Source of the DNA: JBGMEA01 sp964444065
GTDB lineage: Bacteria > Bacillota > Clostridia > Eubacteriales > Anaerofustaceae
Length of the DNA: 64,000 nucleotides
NCBI GenBank assembly: GCA_964444065.1
Contig: CAYUFL010000005.1
Coordinates: forward strand, 1-64,000
Direction of reading: 5' to 3'
Shown: positions 17,686 to 27,019 of the stretch, piece after piece
Layout: each line of letters opens with the position of its first letter
How positions within the stretch are numbered: position 1 is the stretch's first letter
The notes under the pieces: model-generated
The model's input: the letters and a program-made list of their open reading frames with translations, nothing else
What the model was told of the DNA's origin: nothing
The model's database searches: none
Position numbers and translations under genes: made by a program

Positions 17686-17708
17686 AATTCATGAGTTCAT
17701 TATGAATT
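17686..17708. promoter_or_regulatory. Inverted repeat upstream of the alanine-dehydrogenase-like gene
   Basis: AATTCAT and ATGAATT face each other across 9 bases. A TATAAT lies about 40 bases upstream (17647-17652), so the repeat would sit in the leader as an operator. The regulator is unknown. Confidence 0.35.
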
Positions 17709-17781
17709 CATGACACACTCGGAGGCCGGGTTGTCATTTGGATAGAATGAAAAATGGATTGTCAGTGAAAGGGATTATGAA

Positions 17782-18894
17782 ATGGATATCGCAGTAATCG
17801 GATCATCCAAAAAAGAACATGAGAAAAGAGTACCGATTCACCCGGAGCATATTACCGAAATACCTGCAAACATACGAAAGCATTTGTTCTTTGAAACAGG
17901 ATATGGATTACCTTTTGACACGGAAGATGAAACAATATCTGCTTTAACAGGCAATGCCTTAACAGAGCGCGAAACATTACTGAGTGAGTGCAAAGCAATT
18001 TTAATCACGAAGCCTGTCGCGGAGGACTTTGAAAATATCCGGGAAGGATCACTGGTCTGGGGGTGGTTGCACAGCGTACAGCAAAGTATCATTACGCAAA
18101 TTGCAATCGATAAAAAGTTAACGCTTATCGCGTGGGAAAATATGTATCATCATGGATCGCGCGATGTGTTTCATTTATTCAGCAGGAACAATGAAATGGC
18201 TGGATACTGCGGCGTTCAGCATGCATTGCAGTTAACGGGGATAGACGGCAATTTCGGACCGAAACGAAAGGCAATCGTGATCAGCTTCGGATCGGTCAGC
18301 CGCGGCGCAATACAGGCATTAAAGGGACACGGGTTTACCGATATTACGGTATACACGCAGAGACCTTCGTATTTAACGGCAGCCAAGATACCGGGTATCG
18401 AATACAAACAAATCGCGAAAAAAGATAGCGGAGAAATCGAAATTGTCGGTTTGGAAGGAGACAACATACCTTTTGTAACGGAATTGGCCACCGCGGATAT
18501 CATTGTCAACGGGGTTCTGCAAAATCCGAATCATCCGGATATGTATATTCAAGAGCATGATATCAGCAAATTCACCAAAACCTGCCTGGTGATCGATATC
18601 AGCTGCTCGGCGGGTATGGGGTTCAGTTTCGCGCGTCCGACTGATTTTGTAAATCCGATATTAAATTTCGGCAAGATTAAATACTATGCGGTCGATCATA
18701 CCCCTGCTTTATTGTGGAACAGCGCGACATGGGAAATTTCAAAGAGTATTCTGCCGTACCTGCCGTTTATTGTGGAGCAGTCCGACAATAAAGATCTGAT
18801 CGATGCGACCGATATCAAAGACGGAACAATCTTAAACAGAGACATAATATCGTTTCAAAACCGCTCTGTTGTATATCCTTACAAACAGCTTTAG
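17782..18894 (+). CDS. Alanine dehydrogenase/N5-(carboxyethyl)ornithine synthase-like enzyme
   Basis: This 370-residue NAD(P)-dependent enzyme belongs to the alanine dehydrogenase / pyridine nucleotide transhydrogenase superfamily. The N-terminal domain carries KKEHEKRVPIHPEHI, the substrate-binding signature. A dinucleotide fold follows with VISFGSVSRGAIQALKGHGF, and DISCSAGMGFSFARPT lies near the active site. The overall pattern and the replacement of the strict alanine dehydrogenase motifs suggest the N5-(carboxyethyl)ornithine synthase or lysine-forming saccharopine dehydrogenase-like subgroup, which reductively joins a 2-oxo acid to an amino acid. Substrate is inferred only. It is monocistronic, with a possible operator upstream. 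Confidence 0.65.
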   Translation: MDIAVIGSSKKEHEKRVPIHPEHITEIPANIRKHLFFETGYGLPFDTEDETISALTGNALTERETLLSECKAILITKPVAEDFENIREGSLVWGWLHSVQQSIITQIAIDKKLTLIAWENMYHHGSRDVFHLFSRNNEMAGYCGVQHALQLTGIDGNFGPKRKAIVISFGSVSRGAIQALKGHGFTDITVYTQRPSYLTAAKIPGIEYKQIAKKDSGEIEIVGLEGDNIPFVTELATADIIVNGVLQNPNHPDMYIQEHDISKFTKTCLVIDISCSAGMGFSFARPTDFVNPILNFGKIKYYAVDHTPALLWNSATWEISKSILPYLPFIVEQSDNKDLIDATDIKDGTILNRDIISFQNRSVVYPYKQL

Positions 18895-19033
18895 CGATCC
18901 GTAAGATGGATTGTGCATTGTCAATTTACGCGGCACTCGATGAATGACGGAGCGCTTTTATCATTGCGCGGCTTTGTATGCGGCAAGCGCAGAATTATTT
19001 TATTTTCCGATTCGGAAAATACTGAAAAACTGT

Positions 19034-19039
19034 TATAAT
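19034..19039 (+). promoter_or_regulatory. Candidate -10 box
   Basis: TATAAT lies about 50 bases before the next gene. The -35 is poor. A small hairpin (TTTTCCGATTCGGAAAA) sits just upstream and could be the end of the preceding transcript. Confidence 0.35.
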
Positions 19040-19091
19040 CGAATTAATATCTTTATTCACGATTCTGCCAAATCTATTTACGAGGGACTTT

Positions 19092-20237
19092 ATGAAAAAC
19101 ATCATCGATTATGTGGAAGAAGAAACCCGTACCTTTGCCGATCGCCCGCTCGGCAGCGTGGACAGTCTGATTTTTTCTCAGCTGTCCTACCTTAACATCG
19201 AAAATTATGTGGGCAGACCCGAGCAGGATCTCCCCGCCGTGCCGCTCAAAACGCTTGCCGCCGAAGCAAACCGCGAACCGCTCAGCAAAGGGGTGCGCGC
19301 ATTCGACCGCAATGTCAAACTCCTGCAAGCCATAGAAACCAGTCCTCGTTTTTCGGATGTCGGGGTGAACTGGCACGTCTGCCGCATCGACACCGAGCGC
19401 GAAGAACAGTTTTCTGCAACGACGTTTCTGTTCGGGGACGGCAGCGCTTATGTCGCGTTCCGCGGCACCGATGCCACGCTCGTCGGCTGGAAGGAAGATT
19501 TTAACATGGCGTTCTCCGATGCTGTGCCCGCACAGCTCGCAAGCGCGGAATATCTGAATGCCATCGGCAAAAAGACGTCGGGCACGCTGTATGTCGGCGG
19601 GCATTCCAAAGGCGGCAATCTGGCGGTATATGCCGCCATGCACTGCAGGGAAACAATCCGTTCCCGCATTGCGGAGGTCTTCAGCCACGACGGACCTGGC
19701 TTTCGCGAAGGCGTTTTTCAAAGCGAAGCATACAGCAGCGTCAAGCCTCTCATCCGTCCGACCATGCCGCAGACATCTGTGGTCGGCATGCTGCTCGAAC
19801 AGCATGAGACCTATACCGTCGTCAAGAGCAGACAGATCGGCATCATGCAGCACGACCCGTTTACGTGGCTCATCAAAGACAACGATTTTCACTATCTGGA
19901 AGGACTGGATTCGCTGGCGCTGTTCAACGACAAAGTCATACAGACATGGCTGAACGCGATGACCGACAGTGACCGCGAACGTTTTGTGGATGCGCTGTAC
20001 GGTGTGATCGAAGCGACCGGAGCGACGACGCTGAACGATCTGACGGATGATTTATGGGACAAGGCGAAAGCGGCAATGGATGCTGCGCGCGGTCTGGACG
20101 AGGACACGAGCCGTTTCATATCGCAGACGCTGAAATATCTGGTCACGGTTTCCGTGCAGAATCTAAAGCCCGACATTTCGCTGCCGTCCGTTTTACAGAA
20201 CATTCGAGAATCCGAGCTTTGGAAGAAGCTGACGTAA
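19092..20237 (+). CDS. Mbeg1-like alpha/beta hydrolase (DUF2974)
   Basis: The 381-residue protein is a lipase-like alpha/beta hydrolase of the DUF2974/Mbeg1 group. The nucleophile elbow is GGHSKGGNLA with Ser172. The strand VAFRGTDATLVGWKEDF before it is typical of class 3 lipases, and HDGPGF follows. No signal peptide is seen, so it acts in the cytoplasm. The last 120 residues are helical. The family is common in Firmicutes but its physiological ester is unknown. GAGGG precedes the ATG. It appears monocistronic. Confidence 0.85.
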   Translation: MKNIIDYVEEETRTFADRPLGSVDSLIFSQLSYLNIENYVGRPEQDLPAVPLKTLAAEANREPLSKGVRAFDRNVKLLQAIETSPRFSDVGVNWHVCRIDTEREEQFSATTFLFGDGSAYVAFRGTDATLVGWKEDFNMAFSDAVPAQLASAEYLNAIGKKTSGTLYVGGHSKGGNLAVYAAMHCRETIRSRIAEVFSHDGPGFREGVFQSEAYSSVKPLIRPTMPQTSVVGMLLEQHETYTVVKSRQIGIMQHDPFTWLIKDNDFHYLEGLDSLALFNDKVIQTWLNAMTDSDRERFVDALYGVIEATGATTLNDLTDDLWDKAKAAMDAARGLDEDTSRFISQTLKYLVTVSVQNLKPDISLPSVLQNIRESELWKKLT

Positions 20238-20248
20238 CGATAAAAATA

Positions 20249-20279
20249 AATCCCTTTTCCGTAGTGCGGAAAGGGGATT
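20249..20279 (-). terminator. 13-bp terminator hairpin, better on the minus strand
   Basis: AATCCCTTTTCCG pairs with CGGAAAGGGGATT around a 5-base loop. On the minus strand it is followed by TTATTTTTAT; on the plus strand by CTGTATATAA. It probably ends both the hydrolase gene and a small minus-strand gene. Confidence 0.7.
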
Positions 20280-20308
20280 CTGTATATAAACAATGTGAAT
20301 AGGCGCGA

Positions 20309-20413
20309 TTACTTGCTTTTTCGGTAAACGAAGATTCGATAGGATAAGCAGATAAGTGTGGAGCCGATGCCCAAGCAGACAAGGCGGAAGGTGCTGAGTT
20401 TGTTCGGTTGGAT
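20309..20413 (-). CDS. Possible 34-residue membrane peptide with ATC start
   Basis: A short minus-strand frame begins at ATC (20413-20411), five bases after a perfect AAAGGAGGAGC ribosome site, and ends at TAA. It would encode a hydrophobic peptide with one membrane segment (RLVCLGIGSTLICLSYRIFV) and a basic tail (YRKSK). The terminator at 20249-20279 has its T tail on this strand, and TATCAT lies upstream as a possible -10. ATC is a very rare start codon, so either initiation is weak, or an ATG has mutated and the gene is dead. I do not recognise the peptide. Confidence 0.4.
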   Translation of the reverse strand: MQPNKLSTFRLVCLGIGSTLICLSYRIFVYRKSK

Positions 20414-20633
20414 AGTGCTCCTCCTTTGGTGGTTGATGGGTTTATGATAGCGAATTTGGGGGTTGGAAGAAAATATAGAATTATTATGTTGTGAAATCAG
20501 AATGATATATTAAATATGTAAGAAGCATTATTAAAGTCAAAAGTGTACATTCAATTTATTTTTAGGCTGAAATAGTATATAATAATATTTATGATGTATA
20601 TCTATGAGAATAGTTAGATTGGAAATATGCTAA

Positions 20634-23600
20634 ATGACTAACAAGTTAGAAAATGACGTCCTCGCGATAATAAAAACGTCTCCAGGGATAAAAGCAAAAG
20701 ATATTGCTAAAAAATTAAATATAGAACGTAGTCAAGTAAATGCTCTTTTGTATGGTGCACTTCGATCATGCTGTTTTCAAGACACATCTTATTGTTGGTT
20801 TCTTAATGATGGGATAAATGTCAAAGAGGCAGAAACAATCGATGCTAATCAGTCAATTCCTGATAAAGAATTATCAGATTTATGCAAGTACTATTTAAAC
20901 TGTTTGAGTTTAGAGGAGAATAACGGAGTCTCTGCTTTCTTGTCTTCAAAATATAATTTGAACTATGCTGAATTAAGAAGTTTGGATTTGGAAGAGAGCA
21001 ATGATGCCGCAATGAAGCTTGCGCAAAAAGCTTCAACAGAACGAAATCTTACTGCATATATTGGATATCCAGTAATGATTGAAAAATTTTACTCAAATAA
21101 AACAAAACAAGAGTATTGTAAAATTGCTCCTGTACTTCTATTCCCTGTTGATACAACAAATGGCGCGACAGAGGTTACGCTGATTCCAAGTGTCAACATG
21201 GAAATAATAAAACAATACTCTGCGAAGGACATCAATAGTCAAGTATATGATTTAGTAGAACTTGAAACCGAACTAGGTCTTAATAATACAGATGCAGATA
21301 TTGAAATTGATGAAATTGTTGCTCGATTACAAGTAATTAGACAATGGTTATGGAAAGAAAATATTAACCCAGAAAATATAACTCATGAAATTCCTATTGA
21401 TGAACTTACTGAAGAAGGAATTTATAATCGTGCGATTTTTATTGTCACAGAGAGATCGCCATTCACTATTGGGTTGGAAAGTGAATTGTCTAAGCTGATG
21501 CTTATGGACAAAGATTCATATAAAGATACTGTGCTTTATAATTGGATTCATCGAGATGATAAAGGTATAAATAATGGAGTTTGTAGAAAAGATGAAAGCT
21601 TGTTGGAGGTTTTACCGTTAAATTCCGAACAAGAACAGGCTATCTATAATGCTATGTCAGATAATTTAACTATAATTACTGGACCTCCAGGGACAGGGAA
21701 ATCACAAGTAGTTACTAATTTACTTGCAAACATTGCATGGAAAGGTGGTAATGCTCTTTTTTCCAGTAAAAATAACAAGGCTGTTGACATTGTAGATCGG
21801 CGTATAAATAGTATCGGACATCGTCCAATAATGCTTCGCATAGGTTCAAGTCAATATGCCTATCGCCTTGCGGATTTAATTTCTGATGTATTATCGCATA
21901 ATGCAGATCAAAATGATAAAGATGAGTACAATCAGTATAAAAAATCATACGATGAAGGTATCGTTTCATACAGTGAAACTAAAAAACAGAAAGATCAAAT
22001 TATTTCGTTGCGGAATGATGTAGATAAAATTGAACAGTATATTTGTACGATTCGAGATAAATGTAATAACTGGACTGAAAAAGTTTCTGTTCAAGCTGTA
22101 AACGAATTCGCGGAATCTTTTGATAAATTTTTATTGAGCTATAATGAAGCAGTAAAAGCGAAACAGTCACTCTTAGTTAGGTTGTTTTGGTTTGTTATCG
22201 GAAAATCGAGAATTAATAATTTAAAATCTAAAATTGAGCTATTAAACACATACTTGGTAAAATATGATTTATCCGAGGTCTCTTTAGATATTATTGAAAC
22301 TGATACAAAACTCATAGATCAAATATGCAAGGAAATACGAAGTACGATTAATATTCTTCGGAAATTGATTGAATATGCTAAAAAATTGAGCGAACTTTGT
22401 AGTATTGAATCTATTGAAGATATTGATCGTCGTTTGTCTGATCAAAAAAATATTTTAGCTGATATTGCAGAAAAATTATGGGATAAATGGTTAATAATGA
22501 GACCATTAGAAATAGATTCAAATAAGCGCGTGAAAATGAATCAGTATGTTACAGCTATGAAATTAGTTGGAGATGTTGATTTGTCGAAGCATCTCGATTT
22601 GCGCAAACAGTNNNNNNNNNNGACTTCACTTTCAGCCAAAGGGCACATTCCATTTCAAGCAGGAGTGTTCGACATAGTTATTATTGATGAAGCGAGCCAG
22701 TGCGATATTGCCTCTGTTATTCCTTTATTGTATCGTGCAAAACGTGCAGTTATTATTGGAGACCCTAAGCAATTAAGCCATATTAGTTCTATATCAAAAG
22801 CTCAAGATGTAAATTTGCTTCAAAAATATTGTGTTGGATTTGAATGGTCATATTCAGCAAACTCATTATATTCTCTTGCAAGTAGTATCGCAAATCCTGA
22901 CGAAATCATTCAATTAAGAGATCATCATAGGAGTTTTGAAACAATAATAGGATATTCGAACGCTGAATTTTATGAAGGTAAACTTCGCGTTGCAACCAAA
23001 TATGATACGTTGAAATATCCTACGAATACGAATATGGGTATTCGATTGACCGATGTAGTTGGTCAGACTGTTCGTCCTCCTTCAGGAGGCGCTTACAACG
23101 AAGAAGAGGTTGTATGTATAATCAGTGAATTAAGACGTCTTGTGATTGAAAATAATTATCGAGGAAGTGTTGGTGTTATCACTCCATTTCGAGCTCAGGC
23201 TGAGCATATACAAGCAGCATTGGAAAAACTACCAGATATTCGAGAGCATTTAGTGTTATATAATGAGTTCTTAGTAGATACGGTTCATAAATTTCAGGGG
23301 GATGAACGAGATTTAATGATATTTTCTCCGGTTATTTCAACAGGTACAAATTCTGGGGCAATCAGTTTTTTAAAAAACACAGGTAATCTTTTCAATGTTG
23401 CCATCACAAGAGCTCGAGCAGTTCTTGTCATGGTCGGGGATTTGAGCTATTGTTCAAAATGCGGCGTTTCATATATGGAGCACTTTATAGATTATGCATA
23501 TAAATGTAATGATCAAAAGTATACAGATGCAAATGAAGATAAAATGAAAAAACTAAATCGTGAATACCCATCAGTTTCAAATGTCGATCAAGTTTCAGAT

Positions 23601-23900
23601 TGGGAAAAAATTCTTTATTCTGCGTTGTTCGATGTCGGAGTCAAAACAATTCCGCAATATTCGATTGATAAATATAAATTAGATTTAGCTCTAATACATG
23701 GTGAAAATAGATTAGATATTGAGGTTGATGGTGAAATGTATCATAAGGCGTGGAACGGTGAACTTTGTTACAGAGATCAACTAAGAAATCAGCGCTTATT
23801 TGAAATGGGTTGGGATGTAAAACGGTTTTGGGTCTATCAGGTTAGAGACAATCTTGGATGGTGTATTGACCAAATACAACAGTGGCTAACAAATCATTGA
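20634..23900 (+). CDS. SF1 helicase with winged-helix and C-terminal nuclease domains (contains gap)
   Basis: This large AT-rich gene encodes about 1088 residues plus whatever is missing at an N run (22612-22621). Domains in order: an N-terminal winged helix (residues 1-60, AKDIAKKLNIERSQVNALLYG); a beta-rich region (about 90-280); a UvrD/Dna2-type helicase with Walker A GPPGTGKSQ (near 350), a coiled-coil insertion (about 430-640), Walker B IIDEASQ, GDPKQL, VHKFQGDERD and NVAITRAR; and a PD-(D/E)XK-like nuclease (about 1015-1085) with LDIEVDGEMYHK and RNQRLFEMGWDVKRFW, akin to Vsr/DUF559 domains. Such fusions act on foreign DNA in defence loci. No partner gene is adjacent. The missing piece precedes TSLSAKG. 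Confidence 0.85.
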   Translation: MTNKLENDVLAIIKTSPGIKAKDIAKKLNIERSQVNALLYGALRSCCFQDTSYCWFLNDGINVKEAETIDANQSIPDKELSDLCKYYLNCLSLEENNGVSAFLSSKYNLNYAELRSLDLEESNDAAMKLAQKASTERNLTAYIGYPVMIEKFYSNKTKQEYCKIAPVLLFPVDTTNGATEVTLIPSVNMEIIKQYSAKDINSQVYDLVELETELGLNNTDADIEIDEIVARLQVIRQWLWKENINPENITHEIPIDELTEEGIYNRAIFIVTERSPFTIGLESELSKLMLMDKDSYKDTVLYNWIHRDDKGINNGVCRKDESLLEVLPLNSEQEQAIYNAMSDNLTIITGPPGTGKSQVVTNLLANIAWKGGNALFSSKNNKAVDIVDRRINSIGHRPIMLRIGSSQYAYRLADLISDVLSHNADQNDKDEYNQYKKSYDEGIVSYSETKKQKDQIISLRNDVDKIEQYICTIRDKCNNWTEKVSVQAVNEFAESFDKFLLSYNEAVKAKQSLLVRLFWFVIGKSRINNLKSKIELLNTYLVKYDLSEVSLDIIETDTKLIDQICKEIRSTINILRKLIEYAKKLSELCSIESIEDIDRRLSDQKNILADIAEKLWDKWLIMRPLEIDSNKRVKMNQYVTAMKLVGDVDLSKHLDLRKQXXXXTSLSAKGHIPFQAGVFDIVIIDEASQCDIASVIPLLYRAKRAVIIGDPKQLSHISSISKAQDVNLLQKYCVGFEWSYSANSLYSLASSIANPDEIIQLRDHHRSFETIIGYSNAEFYEGKLRVATKYDTLKYPTNTNMGIRLTDVVGQTVRPPSGGAYNEEEVVCIISELRRLVIENNYRGSVGVITPFRAQAEHIQAALEKLPDIREHLVLYNEFLVDTVHKFQGDERDLMIFSPVISTGTNSGAISFLKNTGNLFNVAITRARAVLVMVGDLSYCSKCGVSYMEHFIDYAYKCNDQKYTDANEDKMKKLNREYPSVSNVDQVSDWEKILYSALFDVGVKTIPQYSIDKYKLDLALIHGENRLDIEVDGEMYHKAWNGELCYRDQLRNQRLFEMGWDVKRFWVYQVRDNLGWCIDQIQQWLTNH
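22612..22621. other. Assembly gap (10 N) inside the helicase gene
   Basis: Ten N interrupt the coding frame. The fixed length matches the other gap in the window and is likely a placeholder; the real missing sequence may be longer. The frame continues correctly across it. Confidence 0.95.
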
Positions 23901-24010
23901 TTTAGAATAGTAAGTTGGCGATAATATAAATATATCTTTAAACCAACAGTGCTTATCGTGAATTTACATTGTTGGCAAATTTGATTTTTTACGTAATTTC
24001 AGGAGCCCCC

Positions 24011-25741
24011 ATGCAAAAACAAACCCTTAAAACCCTCATCGACACCGCCGCGGGCAGAATCCCTGCGGATGTCGTGATTAAAAACTGTAAAGTCATTGAT
24101 GTTTATAGTGCCGCCGTCATCGAGGGCGACATTGCCGTCTGCGGCGGGCTGATCGCGGGCATCGGGCAGTACGAAGGCAAGCACATCATCGACGCGAAAG
24201 GCGCGTATGCCGCCCCCGGCTTCATCGACAGCCATGTGCACATCGAATCCTCCTACACCACCCCCGAGGAATTCGGCAGCCTTGTCGTGCCCCACGGCAC
24301 CGCCACCGTCATTACCGACCCGCACGAAATCGCGAATGTCTGTGGTCTTGCAGGGCTGAATTATATGATCGAAGCATCCGAAGCGACTGCGCTGGATATC
24401 AAATGGATGCTGCCGTCCTGCGTACCCGTTACGCACTTTGAACACGCGGGTGCTGTCATCGATGCGGACGCAATGCAAGAGCCGATTGCACGGGACGCAA
24501 TTCTCGGGCTCGGCGAATTGATGGATTTCCCGGCTGTTATTTCTGCGGACGATGCCGTGCTGGAGAAGATTCTCATTGCGAAAACGCAGGGCAAACTCAT
24601 CGACGGGCATGCGCCGGGGGTAGCGGGCAACGCGCTCAATGCCTATGCCGCCGCGGGTATCCGCACGGATCACGAATGCTCCACCGTGGAGGAAATGCAC
24701 GCGCGTATTTCCCGCGGAATGTACGTGCTCATGCGCCAGGGTTCCGCATGCCACGATCTGCGTGCCCTGCTCAAAGGCGTTACGCCGCAGAACAGCAGAC
24801 GATGCCTGCTTTGCACCGACGACTGCCAACCGCGCACGATTTTGCGAGACGGTCATATCGACCACCACCTGCGCATTTGCGCCGAAGAGGGGATCGACCC
24901 GATCACTGCAATTCAAATGGCAACTCTCAACGCCGCCGAATGTTTCGGTCTGTCGGACAGGGGCGCCATTGCGCCCGGGCTTCGCGCAGACATCGTTCTG
25001 ATGAACAACCTGACGGAGTTCCGCGTGCAGAAAGTGTTCATCGGAGGCAGGGAAGTCGCCGTTGACGGGCTGTATCTGCCGCCTGTGCATAAACGGGATG
25101 CGTCTGCCGTCTCGGGCAGTATGCATGTCAAAAATTTCTCCGCGGAGCGGCTGCGTCTGCCGCTCAAAACCGAACGTGCCCACGCCATCGCCATTCTGCC
25201 CGACGGGGTTCTTACCGCAAAGGAAACCGTCACCGTTGCACGTGACGCAAACGGTATGTTCGTCTATGACCCCGCGCGGGATATCGTGAAAATCGCTGTC
25301 ATTGAGCGCCACCATCATACAGGCAATTTAGCTGTCGGACTGCTGAAAAATTACGGACTTCGCAGCGGCGCCATTGCGCTGAGCGTTGCGCATGATTCGC
25401 ACAACATCATCGCCGTCGGTGCAAACGATGCCGATATGGCATTTGCCGTCGAAACGCTGATTCGGCTCGGCGGCGGTATGGTGCTTGCCAAAGACGGATG
25501 CGTGCTCGAAAGCATGTCACTGCCGATTGCGGGACTGATGAGCGACCGGAACGGGGTCCGGGTTGATGAACAGCTGGCGCAGATTCATGAAGCCGCGCAC
25601 AGCGCGCTCGGTGTCAGCCGCGATCTCGAGCCGATGATGACGCTCTGCTTCATGTCGCTGCCCGTGATTCCCGAGATCAAACTCACCGACATGGGGCTTT
25701 TTGATGTGACGCAATTCCGCTTTATTTCAGTGGATGCGTAA
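24011..25741 (+). CDS. ade: Adenine deaminase
   Basis: Ade converts adenine to hypoxanthine and ammonia in purine salvage. I take the ATG at 24011, after AGGAG, giving 576 residues, the usual length. Characteristic stretches are the metal-binding PGFIDSHVHIESSY, ATVITDPHEIANVCG, GELMDFP, GKLIDGHAPG, RTDHECSTVEE and LCTDDCQPRTI, which form the amidohydrolase active site. The C-terminal Ade domain includes VIERHHHTGNLAVGLL and HDSHNIIAVGAND. The gene stands alone with GC-rich codon use, in contrast to the helicase gene before it. No purine riboswitch is visible in the leader. Confidence 0.96.
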   Translation: MQKQTLKTLIDTAAGRIPADVVIKNCKVIDVYSAAVIEGDIAVCGGLIAGIGQYEGKHIIDAKGAYAAPGFIDSHVHIESSYTTPEEFGSLVVPHGTATVITDPHEIANVCGLAGLNYMIEASEATALDIKWMLPSCVPVTHFEHAGAVIDADAMQEPIARDAILGLGELMDFPAVISADDAVLEKILIAKTQGKLIDGHAPGVAGNALNAYAAAGIRTDHECSTVEEMHARISRGMYVLMRQGSACHDLRALLKGVTPQNSRRCLLCTDDCQPRTILRDGHIDHHLRICAEEGIDPITAIQMATLNAAECFGLSDRGAIAPGLRADIVLMNNLTEFRVQKVFIGGREVAVDGLYLPPVHKRDASAVSGSMHVKNFSAERLRLPLKTERAHAIAILPDGVLTAKETVTVARDANGMFVYDPARDIVKIAVIERHHHTGNLAVGLLKNYGLRSGAIALSVAHDSHNIIAVGANDADMAFAVETLIRLGGGMVLAKDGCVLESMSLPIAGLMSDRNGVRVDEQLAQIHEAAHSALGVSRDLEPMMTLCFMSLPVIPEIKLTDMGLFDVTQFRFISVDA

Positions 25742-25761
25742 TCCGCTTTTTGTTTTGTCCT

Positions 25762-25790
25762 TTGATCAAAATTATGATAGTATTTATATA
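25762..25790 (+). promoter_or_regulatory. Candidate sigma-A promoter
   Basis: TTGATC (25762-25767) and TATATA (25785-25790) are 17 bases apart, 38 bases before the next start codon. Confidence 0.55.
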
Positions 25791-25827
25791 AGACTGCAAT
25801 ATTTTTACACCTTGGAGGAACACAACT

Positions 25828-26970
25828 TTGTCAAACACACGGCTTTTGGATTATTTCAATCAAGCACAGGAAAATTTCCTGCACAACTGCACTGAGTGCG
25901 GCAACTGCGTAACCGACTGTTATGCCGTTCAGAATATGCAAACCCCGCCCGATGCTTCGCAAACCGTCCGCGGAATAAAAGAGTATCTGAGCGGAGGCAC
26001 GCTGAATGAAGCGGCGCTGGCGAAAACAACCGCATGCATGGGCTGCTACGGCTGCGTGGATATGGATTGCCCCATCGGACTGGATTCGCTGCTGCTCAAT
26101 CAGCTTGTCTCGCGGACGACCGAACTTGCGAAAGAGGAACCGTTTGTCATGCCGCTGTATGTCGAACATCAGCAGAATCTGAACGATCTGATTACACCCG
26201 CGGAACGGGCACGCATCACGACACCCGTCTTTACGGAAGGTGCCGAATTCGTCTTTTTCCCGGGTTGCAATATCTATATTCAGCCCGACAAAGTGCTCAA
26301 TACGCTTGATCTGATGGATGCCGTCGGCATTCCGTATTCGTTTATTCCCGGCATGGAATATTGCTGCGGGCTGCCGCGCGGGAATGCGGGAGACGCGGAC
26401 TGGCTTCAGGAGCGTGCGGAAAACCTGATTGCGAAAGCGGTCGAATTCGGCGCGAAAACGATGGTCTGCTGGTGCGCCACATGTCTTTGCAACATGGAAT
26501 ACCGCATCAAAAAATTCGCCGATGTACCGTTTTCGCTGATTTCGTTCGGGAAATATCTTGCGGATCACACGGATCGTCTGTCTTTTCCGAATGCACAGCC
26601 GCAAACCGTTACCCTGCACGAACCGTGCAAGTCCGCATATATGGGCATCGATATGGATGATGTGCGTGATTTACTGCGTGCGGTTCCCGGCACCGAACTG
26701 GTGGAAATGGCGCATTACGGCGCAGATACGATGTGCTGCGGATGCCGTGCCGTCTATACCATGCCGGAATTCGGAGCGAGTATGACGGACAAACGTCTGG
26801 ACGAAGCGCTTGACACAGGCGCCGAAAAGATGATCGATGTATGCCATGCCTGCCATGTGATTTTCCGCAATCACTGCAAAGAAACGGGCAGAAACGATGT
26901 CATTTCCGAGAATTACACCACCTATCTTGTTTCCGCCATGGGGCATCCGCGCAAAGACAGTCTGGACTGA
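25828..26970 (+). CDS. HdrD/GlpC-like Fe-S protein with two CCG domains
   Basis: The 380-residue protein begins at TTG with GGAGG 9 bases upstream. Two N-terminal 4Fe-4S clusters are bound by CTECGNCVTDC and CMGCYGCVDMDCP. Two CCG (heterodisulfide reductase B-like) domains follow, with FFPGCN...YCCGLPRGN...CWCATC and LHEPCK...MCCGCR...CHACH. This layout is shared by HdrD, GlpC and GlcF, which move electrons between a flavoprotein and quinone or disulfide. No flavin subunit lies next to it, so the electron donor is unknown. It is a soluble or peripheral protein. The cupin gene follows about 50 bases later. Confidence 0.85.
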   Translation: MSNTRLLDYFNQAQENFLHNCTECGNCVTDCYAVQNMQTPPDASQTVRGIKEYLSGGTLNEAALAKTTACMGCYGCVDMDCPIGLDSLLLNQLVSRTTELAKEEPFVMPLYVEHQQNLNDLITPAERARITTPVFTEGAEFVFFPGCNIYIQPDKVLNTLDLMDAVGIPYSFIPGMEYCCGLPRGNAGDADWLQERAENLIAKAVEFGAKTMVCWCATCLCNMEYRIKKFADVPFSLISFGKYLADHTDRLSFPNAQPQTVTLHEPCKSAYMGIDMDDVRDLLRAVPGTELVEMAHYGADTMCCGCRAVYTMPEFGASMTDKRLDEALDTGAEKMIDVCHACHVIFRNHCKETGRNDVISENYTTYLVSAMGHPRKDSLD

Positions 26971-27019
26971 TTCCGTGCGGGCTCTCCCGATTCGGAGTTT
27001 TCGAGAAATGAGGAACAGC

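Noticed and set aside
23901..24010. Purine riboswitch before adenine deaminase
   Set aside because: The leader is short and shows no three-way junction or conserved loop bases.
23999..25318. A 439-codon frame antisense to adenine deaminase
   Set aside because: It is a shadow of a GC-rich gene with a clear family identity.
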